Positions 7,643-16,951 of a stretch of DNA of 64,000 nucleotides are shown here, in pieces (positions within the stretch are counted from its first letter, which is position 1; each line of letters begins with the position of its first letter). The stretch comes from Lactiplantibacillus modestisalitolerans (GTDB taxonomy: Bacteria; Bacillota; Bacilli; Lactobacillales; Lactobacillaceae). The stretch spans positions 147,061-211,060 of the forward strand of contig NZ_BJEA01000003.1 in the NCBI RefSeq assembly GCF_005405425.1. Reading direction: 5' to 3'. The position numbers and the translations under genes were made by a program. The notes beneath the pieces were generated by a model, which did not search any database, was not told the origin of the DNA, and was given only the letters and a program-made list of their open reading frames with translations.

Positions 7643-10447
7643 ATGAAACCTAATACAACCTATGCCGTCGTGGACATTGAAACCACCGGTACTAGTGTTA
7701 AGGATGGCGACCGGATCATTCAGATCGGTTGTGCATTTGTAAAGAATAATCACATTGTGAATACGTTTGCAGCTGACGTTAACCCGTTAACGACGGTGCC
7801 ACCGACGATTGAAAACTTGACCGGGATCAGTAACGCCCGGGTGCGGAAAGCGTCGCCGTTCGATGATTTAGCGGGTACCGTGTATAGCCTGTTGCAGGGA
7901 ACGGTGTTTGTTGCCCATAACGTCAATTTTGATCTGCCGTTTATTAACGCTGAATTACAGCGGGTGGGCTATCCAGAGCTACCGATTCAAGCGGTTGACA
8001 CCGTTTCGCTAAGCCAAATCTTAATGCCCACGGCACCAAGTTTTCGGTTACGAGATCTCAGCCACGCACTAAACATTAACCATGCGCACCCCCATTCAGC
8101 GGATAGTGACGCTACGGCGACCGCCCACCTATTTATTGAGTTGCAACGGCGCTTGCGGGCGTTACCGTTAAGCACGCTGCAACGAATGGTCCAGTTAGCG
8201 CCGGATCTGCCGCGTGAAACGGCCGATTTGTTTAGTTATGCGTTTCAGCAGGGAAAACAACACCCGCAACCGCTCCCAAAGCAATTGATGATCAAAAACG
8301 GGATTGCGCTTCGCCAGCAACGCTTGCCCCAAACGGCCTTTGGGCGCCAAGCCGTCCGTTACCCGTTAACTAAGGCGCAAAAGAGTCGCCTGTTTACTGA
8401 CCAGTTAGTTTATCGTTCTCAGCAAGCGCGGATGATGAATCAAATTTACCGCCACTATACTAAGGAACAAACGCAGACCCGGCCGTTGCTCATTGAAGCG
8501 CCGACTGGCACGGGTAAAACGTTGGGCTACTTATTACCGATGGCCTACTTGGCGCAGCACGGTCAGCAAGTCATTATCAGTACGGCGACGACCGTGTTAC
8601 AAAATCAGTTATATGAGCAGGTCAAGCACTTAAATCAGGTGTTGCCCAACCCGGTGACCGCGGTCGTGATTAAGGGTAATCACCATTACGTGGATTTAAA
8701 TCGGTTTGCGCGCGGCTTAGCTTTACACGAGCCGTCAAAGCAAACCCAGTTGTTAAAGTTACGGGTGCTCGTTTGGTTGACGATGACGACCACTGGCGAC
8801 CTGGATGAACTGCACTTAACGACGTATCAAGCGCCGTATTTTTCCGAAATTGCGCACCACGGGGTTGCGACTCTGAAGGCGGATGATCCGTTCTTTAAGG
8901 AAGATTTTCTGCGGTATCGCGATCAGTTGATTGCCCAGGCGACCTTTGTGATTACCAATCATGCTTATTTAATGCACCACGTCGCGCAACTGGGGAGCCG
9001 ACAAGAACGGCCCCACTTAGTATTGGATGAAGCACAGCATCTATCAGACGGTGTTTTACGGGAGTCCCGGCAAAAATTTGATTTCAACTTTTACATGGCC
9101 GCGACCCACAGTTTAACGAGCCGAATTGATCAGGAGCACGGCCTAAACTTGCGGGCGTTGTTTGCTGAACAGCCGCAAGCGGATTACCGGTTGAAGTTGC
9201 TTGATAATTCATTGCGGGATACCGATTTACACTTACAACAGTTTCAAGCCGCGCTGGCCCGGACCTTTGTGCCACACCAGCCGGGGGGCAGTCAACCGGT
9301 CGAACTGACGATTACGATGCCGGAAATGACCGACTTTTTTGCAACGCATAACGCGTTAATTAAGCAGCTTCAAACGGCCATTGAAAACTGTTTCTTACAG
9401 TTCCAGCAACTAAATGAGCAGTATCAACATGATCAGTCACAGGTTTTGCCTAATGAGCAACACGTGCTGGATGAATTTTATAACCGGCTACAAGAGTTGC
9501 GGCACGGTTACCAACTGTTACGGAACTGGTTGTTACCGGCGACCCGCGAGCAACGGGTGTTCTGGGTCAATTTAAATCAATACCATGACCGGGGAAGCCT
9601 GAGCTTGTCGGGGAGTCTCATTGATACGCAGGGTTACTTTAAGACCCAACTGTACCCGTACTTTAGTGCGCCGCTCTTTACGGGGGCGACGTTGTTTGCG
9701 ACTGGCAAGTCTCAATTTGTGTACCGGCAACTGGATTTGGACCCGGAAACGGTCGTCCACCACCAGTTAGCCACGCCGTTTGACTTAGCCAAGCAGGCTC
9801 GCCTAATGATTGCCACCGACGCCCATCCGGCGGAACAGTCGAACGGTAAGCAGCGGGTCGCGTACCTGACGCGGGCGATTGAAACGATTACGCGCGCTTG
9901 CCCTAAGCAAACGTTAGTGTTATTTAATTCGCTGAGCATGATTGAAGCAGTCTTTTACCGCTTACGTCAGCAGAATTTTGACCCCGAACGTGAATTACTC
10001 GCGCAGGGAGTCAACGGCAGTCGTGAAAAGCTCCTGCGGCGGTTTAAGCAGGGGGACAATGCAGTCCTGCTAGGGGCTGCGAGTTTCTGGGAGGGAATTG
10101 ATCTACCCCGTGAACAACTGGAGTTGGTAATCGTGACCCAGTTGCCGTTTGAGTCGCCCGACCAAACGATGGTCAAGGCCCGTTATCAGCAAATTCGGCA
10201 AGCCAACCGCAACCCGTTTTATGACGCGGCACTACCGCAAGCGGCGCTGCGGCTCCGCCAAGGCCTGGGCCGGTTGATTCGAACTTCGGAGGATCGCGGT
10301 GCGGCGGTTATTTTAGACGACCGGTTGAGCACTAAGCGCTATGGCCACACGATTTTAAAGGCGTTACCTAAAACGCTGACGCCGATTGATGGTTCGGTCA
10401 GTGAGATTGCAAACCAACTTCAAAGTTTTTTCAAAAGTCAGCCTTAA
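7643..10447 (+). CDS. dinG: DinG-family exonuclease/helicase-like protein
   Basis: A 934-residue fusion of a DnaQ-like 3'-5' exonuclease domain and an XPD/DinG-type helicase domain, the form found in Firmicutes. The exonuclease carries VVDIETTGTSV (Exo I, near residue 10), a central VAHNVNFDLPF (Exo II) and HSADSDATATA (Exo III). The helicase part has the Walker A loop EAPTGTGKTLGYLLP near residue 288, a DEAQH box (motif II) and a motif VI GLGRLIR near residue 880. The ATG at 7643 has GGGGA at good spacing; one at 7637 is too close. It is followed by ypmB, as in Bacillus subtilis. Helicase activity is uncertain because some Firmicutes DinG proteins act mainly as nucleases. Confidence 0.93.
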   Translation: MKPNTTYAVVDIETTGTSVKDGDRIIQIGCAFVKNNHIVNTFAADVNPLTTVPPTIENLTGISNARVRKASPFDDLAGTVYSLLQGTVFVAHNVNFDLPFINAELQRVGYPELPIQAVDTVSLSQILMPTAPSFRLRDLSHALNINHAHPHSADSDATATAHLFIELQRRLRALPLSTLQRMVQLAPDLPRETADLFSYAFQQGKQHPQPLPKQLMIKNGIALRQQRLPQTAFGRQAVRYPLTKAQKSRLFTDQLVYRSQQARMMNQIYRHYTKEQTQTRPLLIEAPTGTGKTLGYLLPMAYLAQHGQQVIISTATTVLQNQLYEQVKHLNQVLPNPVTAVVIKGNHHYVDLNRFARGLALHEPSKQTQLLKLRVLVWLTMTTTGDLDELHLTTYQAPYFSEIAHHGVATLKADDPFFKEDFLRYRDQLIAQATFVITNHAYLMHHVAQLGSRQERPHLVLDEAQHLSDGVLRESRQKFDFNFYMAATHSLTSRIDQEHGLNLRALFAEQPQADYRLKLLDNSLRDTDLHLQQFQAALARTFVPHQPGGSQPVELTITMPEMTDFFATHNALIKQLQTAIENCFLQFQQLNEQYQHDQSQVLPNEQHVLDEFYNRLQELRHGYQLLRNWLLPATREQRVFWVNLNQYHDRGSLSLSGSLIDTQGYFKTQLYPYFSAPLFTGATLFATGKSQFVYRQLDLDPETVVHHQLATPFDLAKQARLMIATDAHPAEQSNGKQRVAYLTRAIETITRACPKQTLVLFNSLSMIEAVFYRLRQQNFDPERELLAQGVNGSREKLLRRFKQGDNAVLLGAASFWEGIDLPREQLELVIVTQLPFESPDQTMVKARYQQIRQANRNPFYDAALPQAALRLRQGLGRLIRTSEDRGAAVILDDRLSTKRYGHTILKALPKTLTPIDGSVSEIANQLQSFFKSQP

Positions 10448-10470
10448 AGGGGTCCGGATTCGGCGAAGTT

Positions 10471-10479
10471 TGCTATAAT
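10471..10479 (+). promoter_or_regulatory. extended -10 promoter for ypmB
   Basis: TGCTATAAT sits 35 nt upstream of the ypmB start, the same extended -10 string as at dinG. It suggests ypmB-aspB can be transcribed apart from dinG. No convincing -35 is seen. Confidence 0.5.
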
Positions 10480-10513
10480 TAGCTTATCTGTTTTTGAAAG
10501 GATCAGGAAAAGT

Positions 10514-11014
10514 ATGCGAGTTCAAAGAAGAAGACGTCCCGAGCGACTGATCATGATTGTGTTACTCGTGATCTTAGCCCTGATTGTTGCCGTTTACGGT
10601 ACGTTATGGGCGGCGCAACGGCCCGTCCATCAAGCGCAAAAAACGGCTTATAGTTTGGCAACGAGTAAGGGTAAGTTAAAAACCACGACCGGTTTTTCGC
10701 AGTATAATGGTAACCAAAGCTACTACGTGGTGACGGGGACCGCTGCAAAACAGGAACCGGTGTACGCCCTGATTAATACGAACAAGCACCATCAAACGAC
10801 GGTGGTTAAGCAGTCGGCGGGAATTTCTCGAACGAAGGCGCTCCGAAAAGTTTGGTCGAAACGCAACCCGAGCAAGGTGATTAAAGCAACGCTGGGGAAG
10901 TATGACGGTCAGGTGGTCTGGGAAATTACCTATTTGAATCAGAAACAAAACCTGTGCTATGAAATTTTACAATATTCGAATGGTAGCCGGGTTAAGTCCA
11001 TTATTAATATTTAA
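10514..11014 (+). CDS. ypmB: YpmB-like membrane-anchored protein (DUF5590)
   Basis: A 166-residue protein with a basic N-terminus, one transmembrane helix at about residues 14-36 (LIMIVLLVILALIVAVYG) and an extracellular C-terminal part of about 125 residues. Position between dinG and aspB and overall architecture match Bacillus subtilis YpmB, whose PepSY-like domain is of unknown function. The segment ISRTKALRKVW, with an aromatic-rich stretch after it, fits the PepSY-like fold. It has an AAAGGA box and precedes aspB by 29 nt. Assignment leans on synteny as much as on sequence. Confidence 0.7.
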   Translation: MRVQRRRRPERLIMIVLLVILALIVAVYGTLWAAQRPVHQAQKTAYSLATSKGKLKTTTGFSQYNGNQSYYVVTGTAAKQEPVYALINTNKHHQTTVVKQSAGISRTKALRKVWSKRNPSKVIKATLGKYDGQVVWEITYLNQKQNLCYEILQYSNGSRVKSIINI

Positions 11015-11043
11015 CTTTTATTTTTGAAGGAGTGCGGATCTTT

Positions 11044-12234
11044 ATGGAATTATCGCGAAAAGTCATGCGGATTCAACCATCAGCAACGTTGAAAATCAGT
11101 ACGACTGCGAAACAAATGATTGCGGCTGGCGTCGATGTGATTAACTTAGGGATTGGTGAACCCGATTACCAAACCCCTGAAAACATTAAACAGGCGGCCA
11201 TTGATAGTATTCAAAATGGTCAGGCCAGTTTTTACACGCCAACGACCGGACTCCCAGCCCTGCGACGGGCAATTGCGGATCGGATTGAAGCCGACCATGG
11301 TTACTGCTTTGACCCGAGTCAAATCGTGGTGACGGATGGGGCGAAGATGGCGTTATTTACGCTGTTTCAAGTGATCTTAAATCCGGGCGATGAAGTGCTG
11401 TTGCCAGTCCCTTACTGGGTCAGCTACTCTGAACAGGTGAAATTAGCGGACGGGGTTCCGGTTGAAGTGCCAACCAACCAACAACTCCGCTTTACGACTG
11501 CTGACTTGGATCGGTACTACACGAAGCGGACCAAGGCCCTGGTTTTAAATTCGCCACAAAATCCTTCTGGGTTAGTTTATACGCGAGCAGAATTGACCGC
11601 CATTGTTAACTGGGCTACTGAACACGACGTGCTGGTTATTGCGGATGAAATTTATGAAAAGCTGATTTATAACGGTAACGAGTTCACGTCGGTACTCGAA
11701 TTAGACGACGTTGATATGAATCACGTGCTATTAACGAACGGGGTCTCCAAGGCCTATTCAATGACGGGCTGGCGGATTGGCTACGCGGCTGGGCCCCAGG
11801 CAATCATTACGAAGATGGGGACCTTACTGGGCCACGCGTCCAGTAACCCGGCTGCCGTTTCACAGTACGCCGCCATCGAAGCCTTTAGTGGGGATCAGAC
11901 GTCGGTAGAGACGATGCGGCAAGGTTTTGAAGCCCGGCTAAATGAATTGTACCCGCTGATTTTAAGTATTCCGGGTTTTAAGTTACCGGCTGGTAAGCCG
12001 GCCGGTGCGTTCTACTTATTCCCAGATGTTACCGAGGCATTGCATTTAACGGGTTACGCGGATAGCGTTACCTTTGCTACGGCCGTTTTAGAAGAAGCCC
12101 ACGTGGGAATCGTACCCGGGGAAGCCTTTGGGTTACCTGGACACGTTCGGATGAGCTATGCGACTGATATGTCATCACTTAAGAAGGCCTATCAACGGAT
12201 CAAGGCGTTTGTTGAACAAAAGATGACGAAGTAG
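11044..12234 (+). CDS. aspB: aspartate/aromatic aminotransferase (class I, PLP)
   Basis: A fold-type I PLP aminotransferase of 396 residues that moves the amino group between aspartate (or an aromatic amino acid) and 2-oxoglutarate. Visible are INLGIGEPDYQTPENI at the N-terminus, NSPQNPSG near residue 170, the DEIYEKLIY segment with the PLP-binding Asp/Tyr, and SKAYSMTGWRIGYAAGP near residue 235 with the Schiff-base Lys. I start at the ATG at 11044, behind GAAGGAG; the GTG at 11032 is part of the leader. In B. subtilis asnS follows aspB; here a two-hairpin repeat and then dnaD follow. Confidence 0.92.
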   Translation: MELSRKVMRIQPSATLKISTTAKQMIAAGVDVINLGIGEPDYQTPENIKQAAIDSIQNGQASFYTPTTGLPALRRAIADRIEADHGYCFDPSQIVVTDGAKMALFTLFQVILNPGDEVLLPVPYWVSYSEQVKLADGVPVEVPTNQQLRFTTADLDRYYTKRTKALVLNSPQNPSGLVYTRAELTAIVNWATEHDVLVIADEIYEKLIYNGNEFTSVLELDDVDMNHVLLTNGVSKAYSMTGWRIGYAAGPQAIITKMGTLLGHASSNPAAVSQYAAIEAFSGDQTSVETMRQGFEARLNELYPLILSIPGFKLPAGKPAGAFYLFPDVTEALHLTGYADSVTFATAVLEEAHVGIVPGEAFGLPGHVRMSYATDMSSLKKAYQRIKAFVEQKMTK

Positions 12235-12263
12235 GTTAGCGTTAAGATTGAAATAACAAGAAA

Positions 12264-12360
12264 GTGTGCTAAAAGTCGGCAGACTTTTGGCGCACGTTTC
12301 GGCTATTAATATTCGGAAATACACAAGAGGCTGTGACTAATGTCACAGCCTCCTTGTTAG
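12264..12360. repeat. two-hairpin dispersed repeat, copy 2
   Basis: A 97-bp diverged copy of the element at 289-380. Hairpin 1 (12264-12295) has arms GTGTGCTAAAAGTC and GACTTTTGGCGCAC; hairpin 2 (about 12326-12356) has a long stem GGCTGTGAC/GTCACAGCC. The connecting stretch GGCTATTAA is shared. It fills the aspB-dnaD gap exactly where asnS lies in related operons and ends 16 nt before the dnaD start. Confidence 0.75.
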
Positions 12361-12376
12361 TAGGAGGTAGAAATCA

Positions 12377-13114
12377 ATGGAATCATTAGCCCGCGCGTTA
12401 ATTAACGAGGGGCAGACGACGGTTGCAAACGCGTTGTTGGCGCACTACCGCGAAATTGGGCTGACCAACGATGAGCTCCTCGTTTACTTACAATTTAAAC
12501 GGTTTATGGATCAGGGGCAGCAATTTCCAGATGCTACCGTTATTGCGCAGAGTATGGGAACGAGTGCCAATACCGTTTTTCAGCACCTGCACGAAATGCT
12601 CGCTAAGAAGTTGTTAACGATTGAATCGATTACCGGTACGGACCAAAAAATTCATGATCGCTATAATTTTGACGGCTTGTATGATAAATTGGCCGTCGCG
12701 TTGACGAAGGCGGCTACGGCAACGGCTGCGGCACCGAAAGTCAACGCCCGCCAGAAGGTCTTTCGGGCGATTCAAACTGAATTTGGACGCGATTTATCGC
12801 CAATTGAGATGGAAAGTATTAGTAAGTGGTTTGACGAAGACCACTACGACCCGGACGTCATTGAATTAGCACTCCGGGAGGCCGTGTTACGGCAAGTCTA
12901 TAACTTAACTTACATGGACCGCATTTTGTTAAACTGGCAAAAACGCAACCTGAAAACCGCGGCCCAGGTAGAGGCTGAACGGCAGCGGAGTATTGAAAAC
13001 CGGTTGAATTCAGCCCCTAAGCAGAAGCGCCAAACCACTGAACAGGCCCGGCCGCGAATCCCACTTTTTAAGTTGGGTGAAGGTCCGCGCGGTAACCAGT
13101 CGTCTTCGGATTAA
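12377..13114 (+). CDS. dnaD: primosomal protein DnaD
   Basis: DnaD helps load the replicative helicase at oriC and at restarting forks. The 245-residue protein has an N-terminal winged-helix oligomerisation domain (residues 20-105, with LTNDELLVYLQFKRF and the NTVFQHLHEML recognition-helix region) and a C-terminal DnaB_2/DDBH2 domain (about 125-200) with the YxxxI-like motif seen in YNLTYMDRILLNWQ. The tail is basic and disordered. A strong AGGAGG box precedes the ATG. Unlike many relatives, no nth gene follows; a terminator and the convergent pbp1A come next. Confidence 0.93.
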   Translation: MESLARALINEGQTTVANALLAHYREIGLTNDELLVYLQFKRFMDQGQQFPDATVIAQSMGTSANTVFQHLHEMLAKKLLTIESITGTDQKIHDRYNFDGLYDKLAVALTKAATATAAAPKVNARQKVFRAIQTEFGRDLSPIEMESISKWFDEDHYDPDVIELALREAVLRQVYNLTYMDRILLNWQKRNLKTAAQVEAERQRSIENRLNSAPKQKRQTTEQARPRIPLFKLGEGPRGNQSSSD

Positions 13115-13130
13115 CGTGGCCTTGAGCAGC

Positions 13131-13165
13131 GTTAGCTGGCGGCAATGTGAACACCAATTGGTGTA
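13131..13165 (+). repeat. remnant of the 0.4-kb cloverleaf repeat (3' end)
   Basis: This 35-bp stretch (GTTAGCTGGCGGCAAT then GAACACCAATTGGTGTA) closely resembles the 3' end of the large repeats at 21891-21920 and 34047-34078 (TTACTGGCGGCAATCCC, then ACACCAATTGGTAC). As with the two complete copies, it sits between convergent genes, behind a plus-strand stop codon. Confidence 0.5.
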
Positions 13166-13168
13166 ATC

Positions 13169-13207
13169 AAAAGCCCCCCAAAACCATTTTGGTTTTGGGG
13201 GGCTTTT
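13169..13207. terminator. bidirectional terminator between dnaD and pbp1A
   Basis: A 17-bp perfect inverted repeat (AAAAGCCCCCCAAAACC at 13169-13185, complement at 13191-13207) with A and T runs on its flanks serves both convergent genes. Confidence 0.92.
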
Positions 13208-13230
13208 ATGTCGTGTTCAATCTGAATTAA

Positions 13231-15570
13231 TTAGCGGGTTGGGTCTTGGCTGTTTTGTTCGTTATCTGTTGGTGCTGAAGAACTGGATTCAGCTGATTCA
13301 GCGCTGGAACTTTCAGCCGGTGCACTGCTACTACTGCTACTTTCCGAGCTGCTTGAAGAGGCTTCTGATTCACTTGAAGAGGCTTCTGATTCGCTGGACG
13401 AGCTTTCACTCGATGATTCAGCCTCGTGGCTGCTAGAGCTTGATGCGGATTCGGAACTTGAGCTAGCCGTACTGGAACTTGAGTGACTGGATGACGAACT
13501 TTTAGCATTCGTTCCAGAAGAGGCTTCGGCGTCGGAGAAGAGGTGACCGACAACGTACAATTCGGCCACGCCATTCTTCTTGGTTTCGGCAACGGAACTC
13601 GGTCGGGTCCAGTCAGAGTTTGGTGAGTGTTCCTGTAAGTAGGTCATCATCTCGCGGTAAATGACTTGGGCGATTCGGGAGTCCGCGGACGTGAGGTAGC
13701 CAATGGCGTTGCCGTTGCTATCACGTTCGTAGGCGTTGGCGTATCCGGTCCAAACGGCGACGGAATAGTTCTTAGTGTATCCGGCCATCCACGAGTCCAT
13801 GTTGGCGCTAGATGGCACCTTATGCTTAAAGGAGTCCGGGTAACCATCGGTCCCAGTCTTCCCAGCCTGGTAGACGCCGCTGATCTTAGCGGTCGTTGCG
13901 GTCCCGGTTGCGCTGTTGATGACACCTTTTAACATATCGGTGATCATGTAGGCGGTCGACTTCTTCATAACCCGTTTTCCGCTGCTGCTGTAACTGGTAC
14001 TTTCACCGTCCTGAGTCGTAACCTGGTTAATGTAGTACGGTTTGTGGTACGTTCCGCCGTTGGCAAACGCCGCGTAGGCGCCAGCAACTTGTAGTGAGGA
14101 AACGTTCGCCCCAATGGCGTACGAATACGGAATGGTCTTATCCTTCAAGTTCATTCCGAGACTGTTGGCAAATTGCTTAGCCTTCGTCCGGCCAACGGTT
14201 TCAAGGGTCTTAACCGCCGGAATGTTCCGGGATTGGACCAACGCTTGCCGCATGGTCATATTGCCAAGGGTCTTGTTATCAAAGTCGTTAACCGAGATGT
14301 CAGTTCCAGGATAATTATACTTGGTGTCGGCAACGGTCTTGTAAGTCGGCCAACTGTGGTACTCAATTGCCGGCCCATAATCGAGAATTGGTTTCATTGT
14401 CGAAGCGTTTGACCGGTCGGTTTGGACCGCCCGGTTCGTCCCGTAAGTCACGTCGGTATGCTTGCGGCTCCCAATCATCGCAGAAACTTTACCGGTGTAC
14501 GAATCAACTACCGAAACCCCTAACTGGAAGCGGTCGTTGGGGTAGTTGACGTAGGTCGACGTGTTAGCGATGTTATACAAGCGCCGCTGGGCATTCATAT
14601 TTAAGTTCGTGTAAACTTTTAAGCCGTCCTTGTACGGACTGTAACCCTTATCCTGCAAGTCCGCAATGACTTCCTTGAGGTAGGCGTCTGCGATTTTATT
14701 TTTCTTCTGCTGCTTTTGGAAACTCTTGTGCGTTGAGGCGAGTCCGCTTTTAACGTTCGTTGCCATCGCGGCCGTTTCCTGAGACTTACTGATCTCGTTA
14801 TTATCGTACATCGCCTTGAGCACTAAGTTACGGCGGTTCTTGGCGTATTGCGGATAAGTGGTGGGATCATAATAGGTTGGGGATTGCGGCATTCCGGCCA
14901 GCAGTGCCAATTGGCTTAAGTTGAGCTCGCTGAGGGACTTGCCGTAGTAGTATTTAGCGGCCGTTCCCATGCCGTAAATTCCGTTACCCATATAAACTTT
15001 ATTAATGTAAAATTCCAAAATCTGCGACTTACTAAAGTGTTTCTCAACGTTTAATGCGAGCCAGGCTTCCTGCGCCTTAACTTTAAGATTTCGGTCGGAC
15101 GTACTGGTTGAGAAGACGGAGAGTTTGATCAGCTGCATGGTTAGCGTACTCCCACCTTGCATACCGAGTGAACTTCCCTTTAAGTTACCGAGGGCGGCCC
15201 CGATGATCCGGTAGTAATCGACCCCTTTGTGGCGGTAGAACCGGCGGTCTTCAATCGAAACAACCGCTTTTTTCAGTGTTGCCGGAATGTCACTCGACTT
15301 CACGTACTGCCGGTTGTTACTCCCAAGACTCGTAATGAGTTGCTTGTTAGCATCGTAGATTCGCGTTGAATTTTCACTGCGCATGCTATCCTCGGTAATT
15401 TTCGGGGCGCTTTGCGCGTAGTAGAAAAACAACCCGGCGCCGGCTAAGCCAACAATGAAAACGAGCGCAACGATCGCCAAAACGATGCGCCGAAACCAAT
15501 GCTTCTTAGGCGGCTGGGGTTGCTGACGTTTGCGGGCAACCCGTGAGTTTTGTTCATTATTTCCTGCCAT
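13231..15570 (-). CDS. pbp1A: class A penicillin-binding protein 1A
   Basis: A bifunctional peptidoglycan synthase of 779 residues. Domains in order: cytoplasmic basic segment, one transmembrane helix (about residues 28-50), GT51 glycosyltransferase with EDRRFYRHKGVD and GSTLTMQLIK, then a transpeptidase with the three active-site motifs STMK (near 390), SRN (near 450) and KTGTDG (near 570). The last 95 residues are an extreme Ser/Glu/Ala tail outside the cell. I start at the ATG at 15570, behind AAAGGAG, giving a 14-nt overlap with recU. Operon recU-pbp1A on the minus strand matches the Firmicutes recU-ponA pair. Confidence 0.95.
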   Translation of the reverse strand: MAGNNEQNSRVARKRQQPQPPKKHWFRRIVLAIVALVFIVGLAGAGLFFYYAQSAPKITEDSMRSENSTRIYDANKQLITSLGSNNRQYVKSSDIPATLKKAVVSIEDRRFYRHKGVDYYRIIGAALGNLKGSSLGMQGGSTLTMQLIKLSVFSTSTSDRNLKVKAQEAWLALNVEKHFSKSQILEFYINKVYMGNGIYGMGTAAKYYYGKSLSELNLSQLALLAGMPQSPTYYDPTTYPQYAKNRRNLVLKAMYDNNEISKSQETAAMATNVKSGLASTHKSFQKQQKKNKIADAYLKEVIADLQDKGYSPYKDGLKVYTNLNMNAQRRLYNIANTSTYVNYPNDRFQLGVSVVDSYTGKVSAMIGSRKHTDVTYGTNRAVQTDRSNASTMKPILDYGPAIEYHSWPTYKTVADTKYNYPGTDISVNDFDNKTLGNMTMRQALVQSRNIPAVKTLETVGRTKAKQFANSLGMNLKDKTIPYSYAIGANVSSLQVAGAYAAFANGGTYHKPYYINQVTTQDGESTSYSSSGKRVMKKSTAYMITDMLKGVINSATGTATTAKISGVYQAGKTGTDGYPDSFKHKVPSSANMDSWMAGYTKNYSVAVWTGYANAYERDSNGNAIGYLTSADSRIAQVIYREMMTYLQEHSPNSDWTRPSSVAETKKNGVAELYVVGHLFSDAEASSGTNAKSSSSSHSSSSTASSSSESASSSSSHEAESSSESSSSESEASSSESEASSSSSESSSSSSAPAESSSAESAESSSSAPTDNEQNSQDPTR

Positions 15571-16204
15571 AATGTTCTCCTTTATGGTTTGATGATGACT
15601 CATCAATTAGATTATCAACCGCACTCAAATACGGAATGCGTGGATTGATGTGATAATGTAATTCGGTTGCTAGCCGCTCAATAACGGTTAACGGAATGGA
15701 CTTGCGGCCACCAGCGGCCTGTTGGTCCCAGTAACCAAAGAGGTCGGTTGCCGTTAATAGGAACAGACGGCCAAGTGTGGCAAACCGGATCACAACGAAG
15801 CAAATCCCACCTTGGTGGAGACATTGCCGCATGTGTTGAATCTGGTGCGCATGGAAGTTTTTTAACGGGAAGGCCGTCTTACTCTTAGTTTCTTTCGCCT
15901 CGAAGTCTAAGTATTTACCACGGTAGACGCCGTTGTAGTCCGTTGTGGAAGCCTGCTTAAAGTAAGCTTCGCGAATAACGGCGGCGCTGCGCCGGGGGTA
16001 GTCGACCTTGACGATTTGGATTGGCGTTGGCTTTTTATGAATAACTGCGATATCATTTTCAAGATAATAGGTATTGCTGTCGTTTATTTCTTGTTCCAAA
16101 CTCATCCCACGGTCGCCAAAGTTAACGTTAGCGAACTTGGAAGTCGTGGCCTTCGAGTGGCTGGGCTGGCGATAAACTTTACCATTTGGATAGCGAATCG
16201 TCAC
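15557..16204 (-). CDS. recU: Holliday junction resolvase RecU
   Basis: RecU cleaves Holliday junctions and modulates RecA in recombination and chromosome segregation. The 215-residue protein starts TIRYPNGKVYRQP, typical of RecU. The nuclease core has YRGKYLDFEAKET near residue 90, with the Asp-Glu-Lys metal/catalytic residues, followed by the FPLKNFHAHQI segment. The true start is the GTG at 16204, directly behind AGGAGG; the longer frame to 16240 has no RBS. It is divergent from ypsA and upstream of pbp1A, linking recombination and wall synthesis as in B. subtilis. Confidence 0.94.
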   Translation of the reverse strand: MTIRYPNGKVYRQPSHSKATTSKFANVNFGDRGMSLEQEINDSNTYYLENDIAVIHKKPTPIQIVKVDYPRRSAAVIREAYFKQASTTDYNGVYRGKYLDFEAKETKSKTAFPLKNFHAHQIQHMRQCLHQGGICFVVIRFATLGRLFLLTATDLFGYWDQQAAGGRKSIPLTVIERLATELHYHINPRIPYLSAVDNLIDESSSNHKGEHYGRK

Positions 16205-16307
16205 AGTAATCAACCTCCTAATAATGTTACATTTTACCATTAACTCGCATAATGTGAAATATCTGTGAGTTTTTCGCCGTATTTCTTAGATGAAAGGGGA
16301 CGTTAAT

Positions 16308-16877
16308 ATGAGCCGACTATGGCTAAGCGGTTATCGAAGTTACGAATTAAATGTTTTTGGTGAGCAGGATGCGAAGCTGCAGGTGATTAAGTACGCCCTG
16401 ACTAACTTTTTGACGACGCAAATTGAAGACGGCGTTGACTGGTTGATCACTGGTGGTCAGCTCGGCATTGAGCAGTGGGCCGCCGCGGTGGGGCTGACTT
16501 TAAAGCAAACTTATCCGGAACTTAAAGTGGCGATGATGCTCCCATACGGTGAGTTTGGTCAACGGTGGAACGAAACCAATCAGGCCAAGCTCCAAGCGTT
16601 ACTCACCCAAGTTGATTTTACCGCGCCCGTCAGTCAACGCCCGTATGAAAGTCCCCAACAACTAAAAAATTATCAAGCTTTTATGGTTAGCCATACCGAT
16701 GCCGCCGCATTGGTCTACGATCCTGATCATCCCGGCAAACCAACCTATGATTACGATATTATCAAGCAATACGCGGATGAACATCCGTACCCGTTAACCG
16801 TCATTGATTTCGATTGGTTACAAGAAAGTGCTAATGAATATGCAGAAATACAGAATAATGGTTTTAATTTTGAATGA
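16308..16877 (+). CDS. ypsA: YpsA family protein (DUF1273)
   Basis: A 189-residue cytosolic protein of the YpsA/DUF1273 group, related to the SLOG nucleotide-binding fold. Seen: LWLSGYRSYELNVF at the N-terminus, a glycine-rich DWLITGGQLGIEQWAA near residue 45, and an internal VSHTDAAALVYD near residue 130. YpsA affects cell division in some Firmicutes and is commonly next to gpsB, as here. The ATG at 16308 has AAAGGGGA at normal spacing. The ligand is not known from the sequence. Confidence 0.88.
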   Translation: MSRLWLSGYRSYELNVFGEQDAKLQVIKYALTNFLTTQIEDGVDWLITGGQLGIEQWAAAVGLTLKQTYPELKVAMMLPYGEFGQRWNETNQAKLQALLTQVDFTAPVSQRPYESPQQLKNYQAFMVSHTDAAALVYDPDHPGKPTYDYDIIKQYADEHPYPLTVIDFDWLQESANEYAEIQNNGFNFE

Positions 16878-16951
16878 AGTCTGCTACAATGTTTTAAGTA
16901 ATGCGAATGCCACAGGGGCATTGCGCGAATAACAATGAGGTGTTTTTAAAT

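Noticed and set aside
13231..13520. Repetitive Ser codons suggesting a tandem repeat or CRISPR-like array.
   Set aside because: It is in-frame low-complexity coding sequence of pbp1A, with no constant repeat length and no spacers.
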